A stretch of DNA of 16,331 nucleotides from Candidatus Portnoybacteria bacterium CG08_land_8_20_14_0_20_40_83. GTDB taxonomy: Bacteria; Patescibacteriota; Minisyncoccia; Portnoybacterales; GWB1-42-6. Made by a program: the position numbers and the translations under genes. How positions within the stretch are numbered: position 1 is the first letter of the stretch; every line of letters begins with the position of its first letter. The notes beneath the pieces are model-generated. The model was given only the letters and a program-made list of their open reading frames with translations, was not told where the DNA came from and ran no database searches. This document shows, piece by piece, positions 12,561-16,331 of this stretch. The stretch lies in the NCBI GenBank assembly GCA_002774415.1, contig PEYL01000036.1:1-16331 (forward strand), given 5' to 3'.

Positions 12561-13166
12561 TTATTCTAATATCCCGTCTAAATTTACATCGTACAAAATT
12601 GATTCCTGGACCAATCGGTATTTTAAAATTTCTTCATCTTGAAACCAAATTTTAATTTCTTTTTCTGCTTCGCCTACGCTACCCGAAGCATGGATTAAAT
12701 TTCTGACCGCCCTTTCGTCCGTGTCTCCCAAGGCATAAGAATCAATTGTCAAATCGCCTCTTATGGTTCCCACATCGGATGTCAAGGGCTCTGTCCCGCC
12801 TGAGATTTTTCTTATTACCCCGACTGCTTCATTACCCTGCCAGACCATGACCACCATTGGCCCGGAAGTCAAATATTTAATCAGCCTTCCCAAAACATCT
12901 TCCCCGCATTTAACCGGGTCTTGGTATGGAGACTTCAGGCATTTTTTTTCATAAGCGGCCATTGATTTTTCGCCAACAGATTTTAGCCAGCCTTCGTTGG
13001 ATAAATAATGTTCTTTGACCGTTTTTTCGCTGGGAATCAAAAATTTTAAGCCAACCAGCTTAAGGCCGGTCTGCTCATAGCGGCGTATTATTTCGCCGAT
13101 AAGCGAGCGCTGGATTCCGTCCGGCTTGATTAAAACTAATGTTCTTTCGCGTTGTTCAATTGGCAT
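12561..13166 (-). CDS. ndk: Nucleoside diphosphate kinase, long form with internal insertion
   Basis: The enzyme passes the terminal phosphate of ATP to other nucleoside diphosphates through a phospho-histidine. The start RTLVLIKPDGIQRSLIGEII (8-27), the LTSGPMVVMVWQG segment (99-111), SDVGTIRGDL (130-139) and RNLIHASGSVGEAEKEI (155-171) with catalytic His159 are all clear. Bacterial Ndk is normally about 140-150 residues; this one is 201. The extra part lies mainly at about 58-95, including KKCLKSPYQDPVKCGED with Cys76 and Cys87, plus an extended C-terminus. The residue after HAS is Gly where Asp is most common. ATG 13166 is the ATG of the TATG duplication of the third element, so its leader is element sequence. 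Confidence 0.93.
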   Translation of the reverse strand: MPIEQRERTLVLIKPDGIQRSLIGEIIRRYEQTGLKLVGLKFLIPSEKTVKEHYLSNEGWLKSVGEKSMAAYEKKCLKSPYQDPVKCGEDVLGRLIKYLTSGPMVVMVWQGNEAVGVIRKISGGTEPLTSDVGTIRGDLTIDSYALGDTDERAVRNLIHASGSVGEAEKEIKIWFQDEEILKYRLVQESILYDVNLDGILE

Positions 13167-13167
13167 A

Positions 13168-13304
13168 CCAGGTAGTGAAAATTCGACTTGTTATTGATAA
13201 ATTATCAATAGCTGAGTCGTTTAATAAAATTACGGATGCCACGTAGTAAAATCCTTGCTGTTTTTTGTCCCGCGAAGCGGGACGGTCGAATTTCTACTAC
13301 CTGG
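13168..13304. mobile_element. Gene-less 137-bp copy of the element at the ndk start
   Basis: The ends are CCAGGTAGTGAAAATTCGAC (13168-13187) and GTCGAATTTCTACTACCTGG (13285-13304), identical to those of the other copies. CATA flanks both sides (13164-13167 and 13305-13308), which is TATG on the ndk strand. Inside are a hairpin TATTGATAA-A-TTATCAATA (about 13193-13211), a degenerate inner end CCACGTAGTAAAAT (13239-13252) and a hairpin GTCCCGC-GAA-GCGGGAC (13267-13283). Judged by its asymmetric ends, the element is inverted relative to the adjacent gene compared with the other two copies, while the flanking 4 bases still follow the gene. That indicates TATG belongs to the target, not the element. 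Confidence 0.8.
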
Positions 13305-13405
13305 CATATTTTTAGTAAAAAAAGTTACCGCGCAGCGGCATTTCTAATATAACAAAAAAAATAATACTATGCAAATTTCTAAAAAGAAAAAAACTATCGC
13401 TACTA

Positions 13406-13434
13406 TTGACAATTATTAACTTTTATAATATGAT
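13406..13434 (+). promoter_or_regulatory. Strong promoter of the 79-aa gene
   Basis: A perfect -35 TTGACA (13406-13411), a 17-base spacer and a -10 TATGAT (13429-13434) lie 28 bases upstream of ATG 13463. Confidence 0.85.
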
Positions 13435-13462
13435 ATAGAACACAACTGAAAGGAGGGACAGA

Positions 13463-13702
13463 ATGGAAAAAGAAAAAATTCTTGTTTTTTTAAGAAATAT
13501 GCCAAAAGTGGAGGCGTTAACTCTGGAGCAAATAGCTTCCAGAATCAAGGCGGCCAAAGCTGATTTTCCGGAAATCCTTCCGGAAGTAAAAGATGTTTAT
13601 GTCAAGGACAACAATCTTATCCTTGAGATAAAAGGCATGCGCCTTAAAATAGACGGGCCTACCCTGCTTGAGATAAGTCGTAAGCGCATTCCAGAGGCAT
13701 AA
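13463..13702 (+). CDS. Small SD-led soluble protein, 79 aa
   Basis: I do not recognise the family. The gene has all signs of strong expression: the promoter at 13406-13434, SD AAAGGAGGG (about 13449-13457) and a terminator at 13712-13740. It starts MEKEKILVFLRNMPKVEALT, and the pattern suggests an amphipathic helix (about 20-34, LEQIASRIKAAKADF) followed by beta strands (VKDVYVKDNNLILEIKGMRLKI) and a final helix. It has no cysteines and no membrane segment. It is monocistronic and faces the minus-strand gene at 13721, with which it shares its terminator. Confidence 0.75.
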   Translation: MEKEKILVFLRNMPKVEALTLEQIASRIKAAKADFPEILPEVKDVYVKDNNLILEIKGMRLKIDGPTLLEISRKRIPEA

Positions 13703-13711
13703 AAAATTAGA

Positions 13712-13740
13712 GGCGATGAATTATTTTTCATCGCCTTTTT
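13712..13740. terminator. Shared terminator between two convergent genes
   Basis: GGCGATGAA (13712-13720) pairs with TTCATCGCC (13727-13735), followed by five T on the plus strand. The right half also encodes the last residues (GDEK) and stop codon of the minus-strand gene ending at 13721. Confidence 0.8.
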
Positions 13741-14290
13741 CTTTTTTCAAATCCGCAGAATAACCTTTGAATCTCATCTTGTCCGGCGGCACTCCGTTGT
13801 TCAAACAGACTACTCCCTCAAAAAGCTTCTCAGGCCCAGAGAAACGAGGAGTTATATCTTTTTCTTCTAAATTTGGAACTTCAAAAAAACCCCTGTCTTC
13901 TTCTCCACTTACCTTGTCTAAAGGATCTCGCAATATTGTGCAAGCTAACTTCCACCTTTTATCCCAACCGGGTGTCTCCCAAAGCCCCTCTTTTTTAACT
14001 TCTTCTACATCTTGCATACTGATAGATTTTACCGGCCAAATGCCTATGGTTAACGCTTTCCTCACAACTTCTCTAACTCTTTCCTGCTCTTCTTGTGAAA
14101 TCATTCTTTCTGTTGGTTTTTTTATTAATCCCTTTTTTAGCTGCTCCCGAATCTCCTGTCTTGCTTTTTCATTGATAGAATCGATTTCTTTTACTAGGTC
14201 TTCTTCGTTAATTTGCTCTTGATTTTTATCAGACTCTTCATCGTTTTGTTCTGGCATTTCATTATTCATGTATTTTTTAAAATTATTCAT
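13721..14290 (-). CDS. Acidic soluble protein of unknown function, 189 aa
   Basis: I recognise no family. The first 60 residues are highly charged and probably disordered or coiled (NDEESDKNQEQINEEDLVKE). A helical part follows (about 65-90, QEEQERVREVVRKALTIG), then a Trp-rich stretch (GLWETPGWDKRWKLACTILRD, about 102-122) and a C-terminal region with PRFSGPEKLFEGVVCLNNGV. There is no membrane segment or signal peptide. ATG 14290 overlaps the end of the upstream ROK gene by 8 bases (ATGAATAA), typical of translational coupling. ATG codons at residues 8 and 12 are other possible starts. Confidence 0.7.
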   Translation of the reverse strand: MNNFKKYMNNEMPEQNDEESDKNQEQINEEDLVKEIDSINEKARQEIREQLKKGLIKKPTERMISQEEQERVREVVRKALTIGIWPVKSISMQDVEEVKKEGLWETPGWDKRWKLACTILRDPLDKVSGEEDRGFFEVPNLEEKDITPRFSGPEKLFEGVVCLNNGVPPDKMRFKGYSADLKKEKGDEK

Positions 14291-15137
14291 TAAACAGCAT
14301 TGCTGCTCCTAGCGCCCCACCGTAACGGCCAAGTCTGCTGAAAAACACATTCGTTTCTTTGGCAGCCGGGGAAACAACATATTTTTGCATCTGATATCTG
14401 ATCCCCGGCATAAGGATACTTTCTGCCCAGCTGATGCCACCGCTTAAAATCACAGCTTCCGGGTCAAACATGTTTATAATATTAGCAATTCCGATTCCCA
14501 AGTTTTTCCCCAGCTCCTCCATTGTTTTTTTCGTCTTTTCGTCTCCCTCCGCAATTTTTTTTTCCGCTCCAAGCGAGCCAAATGCTAGCGATTTCTCGAT
14601 AAATTTATTTGACGCTAAATCCTCAAGGTTAAGGCCTTTTTCATTATTAATAATTGTATGCCCCACATCACCGGTTGAACCATGCGCTCCATAGCTTGTT
14701 TTACCTTCAAAAGTCCAGGCACCGCCGACTCCCGAACCGATCGTCAAATAATAAATGTTATGCAAATTTTGCGCCTGTCCGATTGCTTTTTCAGCAGCCA
14801 AAAAACAATGAACATCATGCTCTATTTTAACTTTAGTTGGCTTGAAATGCTCCTCCAAAATCTTTTTCAGCGGCTGATTGTCCAAACAAGGAATATTTGG
14901 GCTTTTAAGAACGATTTCGCGCGGCCTATCTAAAATGCCAGCCACGCCGACGCCAATGCCGGCAAGCTCGCCAAAACTTTTTCCTTCGGTTAATTCTTTT
15001 CGATTTTTTTCCAGCACCTCGATTAATTTTTCCAGGCTGTTTGGCGTTTCTTGAATTTTAGAATCAATTATTTTTTTTTCATTGACCAGCGCCGCCTTGA
15101 TTGAATAGGCGCCGATATCAAATCCTAAATAGTACAT
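14283..15137 (-). CDS. ROK-family sugar kinase, without the usual zinc cysteines
   Basis: The 284-residue protein has the ASKHA-type phosphate motif LGFDIGAYSIKAAL (4-17), a second motif GIGVGVAGILD (60-70), the catalytic-base region IEHDVHCFLAAEKA with Asp108, LTIGSGVGGAWTFEGK (131-146), GSTGDVGHTII with His160, and a late nucleotide-binding segment EAVILSGGISWAES. This is the ROK family (glucokinases, other hexose kinases, repressors); with no DNA-binding domain it should be a kinase. The CxCGxxGCxE zinc motif expected after GH is replaced by NNEKGLNLEDLAS, so it belongs to the zinc-less variants. The start is set at 15137 (MYYLGFDIG); the frame continues to 15200 only through a GC hairpin repeat. 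Confidence 0.88.
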   Translation of the reverse strand: MYYLGFDIGAYSIKAALVNEKKIIDSKIQETPNSLEKLIEVLEKNRKELTEGKSFGELAGIGVGVAGILDRPREIVLKSPNIPCLDNQPLKKILEEHFKPTKVKIEHDVHCFLAAEKAIGQAQNLHNIYYLTIGSGVGGAWTFEGKTSYGAHGSTGDVGHTIINNEKGLNLEDLASNKFIEKSLAFGSLGAEKKIAEGDEKTKKTMEELGKNLGIGIANIINMFDPEAVILSGGISWAESILMPGIRYQMQKYVVSPAAKETNVFFSRLGRYGGALGAAMLFNE

Positions 15138-15156
15138 AAAATTTATAATTGCTCTA

Positions 15157-15219
15157 ATTACTCTAATTTCTAATCCAGTCCCGACGTAACGTCGGGACAT
15201 TTTAGGCCAATTAGGTTAA
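15157..15219. repeat. Palindromic repeat upstream of the ROK gene
   Basis: A perfect stem GTCCCGACG-TAA-CGTCGGGAC (15178-15198) has AATT-rich arms on both sides (left CTAATTTCTAATCCA, right TTAGGCCAATTAGG). The left arm and stem start match the palindrome at 12490-12548. It interrupts the region between the metallo-beta-lactamase and ROK genes; a 17-codon minus-strand frame starting near 15273 ends in it and may be a gene remnant. Confidence 0.55.
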
Positions 15220-15315
15220 TTAGGAATCCTCATTATTTAATTGTTCTAGTTTTTCATATTCCATTTTTGTCATTATAAAATAAATCTATTAAAAAATCAA
15301 AAAATATCTTATTAA

Positions 15316-16188
15316 TTATCGGCAATTGGCTTGAATCGAATATTTTTCTAAATCGCTTAAAATTTCAATGCCGCCACAAAGGTCGGTCCGATAAATTTCT
15401 ACATCTTTTAGTTTATCCAGTGTTTCTTGCGCCGGGTGGCCGTAGCGGTTATTTTTGCCAACCTGGATTACTGCCGTTTCCGGCGAAACTGCATCCAAAA
15501 ACTTCTGGCTGGTTGAATTCTTGCTGCCGTGATGACCAACGTCTAAAATATCGGCATCAATTTTTGCGCCGCTTTGAAGTAAATAAAATTCAGTCGGCTC
15601 TTCCGCGTCGCCGGTAAATAAAAATGAATTTTTGCCGTAAGTAAGTTTGGCCACAATTGAGCTTGAATTGGTATTTGAAAAACTCTGGCCGACTAAGCTT
15701 TTGGCAGGAAACAAAATTTCCAACAAAAAATCATCCCCTATTTTTATCTTCTGGCCGGCCAAAGCATATATTAACGAAATATTCTTTTCTTTAATAATTT
15801 TGTGCCATTCCTGATATAGGGCAGTGGGATCGGCAATACCCGTTTCAATGATGCTCACAACCGAATACCTTTTTAAAACCTCAATCAAACCGGCCAAATG
15901 GTCCGAGTCAGGATGCGTTAAAATAAGCAAATCTATGTTTTTATCAAAATAAGGCATGGCCGAGGATAATTTTTCAACCACCGAACCGTCCGGCCCGCCG
16001 TCAATCAAAATTTGGCTGCCGCCGGGCTCCTCAATAAATACGGCTTTGCCCTGGCCAATATCAAAAAAAATAACTTTTAAATTTGCGCTTCCCGCTTTGG
16101 CAAAAACCGCTGTCCAGACCAAAATCACGCCAATTAACAGCACGCCGAGCCAGGCAAAGATAAATTTTTGTCTAAATTTTTTAAACAT
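15316..16188 (-). CDS. Membrane-anchored ComEC-type metallo-beta-lactamase fold hydrolase
   Basis: A helix at about 10-30 anchors or exports the protein, followed by a metallo-beta-lactamase domain like the C-terminal domain of the DNA-uptake channel ComEC. Visible are VIFFDIGQGKAVFIE (39-53), ILIDGGPDGS (60-69), the metal-binding THPDSDHLAG (91-100, with His92, Asp94, Asp96, His97), FLFTGDAE (about 191-198), ILDVGHHGSKNSTS (about 214-227) and the closing NNRYGHPAQETL. ComEC-type domains have Asp or Pro variants in HxHxDH, as here. There is no ComEC channel part, so the protein is a free-standing exported domain, perhaps a nuclease or phosphodiesterase. The start has no SD. Confidence 0.9.
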   Translation of the reverse strand: MFKKFRQKFIFAWLGVLLIGVILVWTAVFAKAGSANLKVIFFDIGQGKAVFIEEPGGSQILIDGGPDGSVVEKLSSAMPYFDKNIDLLILTHPDSDHLAGLIEVLKRYSVVSIIETGIADPTALYQEWHKIIKEKNISLIYALAGQKIKIGDDFLLEILFPAKSLVGQSFSNTNSSSIVAKLTYGKNSFLFTGDAEEPTEFYLLQSGAKIDADILDVGHHGSKNSTSQKFLDAVSPETAVIQVGKNNRYGHPAQETLDKLKDVEIYRTDLCGGIEILSDLEKYSIQANCR

Positions 16189-16313
16189 ACGAAATCAATT
16201 TTTGTATACAATAAAAATTTTGCAAGAGAATCGCGTTTTAATTCGCCATCGTGAAAAATAATCAGAAAATCGAGATGAGGCGAAGGATAAAAATGACATG
16301 CTGTGCCTTTGGG

Positions 16314-16327
16314 CCGCCAGCAGGCGG
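16314..16327. repeat. Small GC hairpin at the window edge
   Basis: CCGCC-AGCA-GGCGG forms a five-pair stem in otherwise AT-rich, gene-free sequence (16189-16331). It is cut off close to the end of the window, so its nature is unclear. Confidence 0.3.
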
Positions 16328-16331
16328 TGCA

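Noticed and set aside
13319..13339. Minus-strand hairpin CCGC-TGC-GCGG followed by T run as a terminator
   Set aside because: No minus-strand gene lies upstream of it that it could terminate; it may be just another small GC hairpin.
15138..15200. Upstream extension of the ROK gene
   Set aside because: The extra residues are encoded by a palindromic repeat, and the family start MYYLGFDIG lies at 15137.

Overview
The window looks like part of a chromosome from a Patescibacteria (CPR) bacterium, most likely of the Parcubacteria kind. The reasons are the low-GC, gene-dense layout, many very small single- or double-pass membrane proteins, families that are common in those genomes (DUF5652-, DUF5661-, DUF2207-, DUF192-, Gmad2/GerMN- and CAP-type proteins), many gene starts without a Shine-Dalgarno sequence, and small GC-rich hairpins between genes. 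TGA is used as an ordinary stop. This placement rests on recognised gene content, not on a marker-gene tree.

Layout. 1-580: a small membrane protein, then a 388-bp element with 20-bp inverted ends whose interior is almost entirely a GIY-YIG endonuclease gene. 578-3691: DUF763 protein, a polytopic membrane protein, a secreted CAP/SCP protein and a 65-residue membrane protein. 3697-3904: a second element with the same ends but no gene. 3906-7435: a run of small membrane proteins ending in a DUF192 protein and a large DUF2207 protein. 7532-7812: a small Cys-rich gene broken by one base in a G run. 7937-8700: a PaaX/Cas2-like protein between two nearly identical 36-bp palindromes, the second one directly in front of rlmN (8709-9749). 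9782-11383: a small SD-led gene, a DUF5661 gene, a strongly foldable 96-nt spacer and a Gmad2-GerMN lipoprotein/anchored protein. 11418-12330: minus-strand unit with a strong promoter, about 360 nt of foldable non-coding sequence, a terminator and two tiny SD-led genes. 12561-13308: an unusually long nucleoside diphosphate kinase whose start codon abuts a third gene-less copy of the element. 13406-16188: a small gene with a textbook promoter, then a minus-strand block with an unknown acidic protein, a ROK-family sugar kinase and an anchored ComEC-type metallo-beta-lactamase.

The most interesting object is the element family with CCAGGTAGTG... / ...CTACTACCTGG ends. There are three loci (189-576, 3697-3904, 13168-13304). 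Each is flanked by a perfect 4-bp direct duplication TATG (CATA on the plus strand at the third), and in all three the ATG of the downstream duplicate is the start codon of the neighbouring gene. In two of them a 71-bp copy of the element is nested inside the left end, itself flanked by AAAA on both sides. Removing that insert plus one AAAA restores the 20-bp left end exactly. One copy encodes only a GIY-YIG nuclease; the others look like non-autonomous derivatives. Together this reads as a transposon-like system with 4-bp target duplications, GIY-YIG as the only enzyme, and insertion at start codons. Mobility itself is inferred, not shown.
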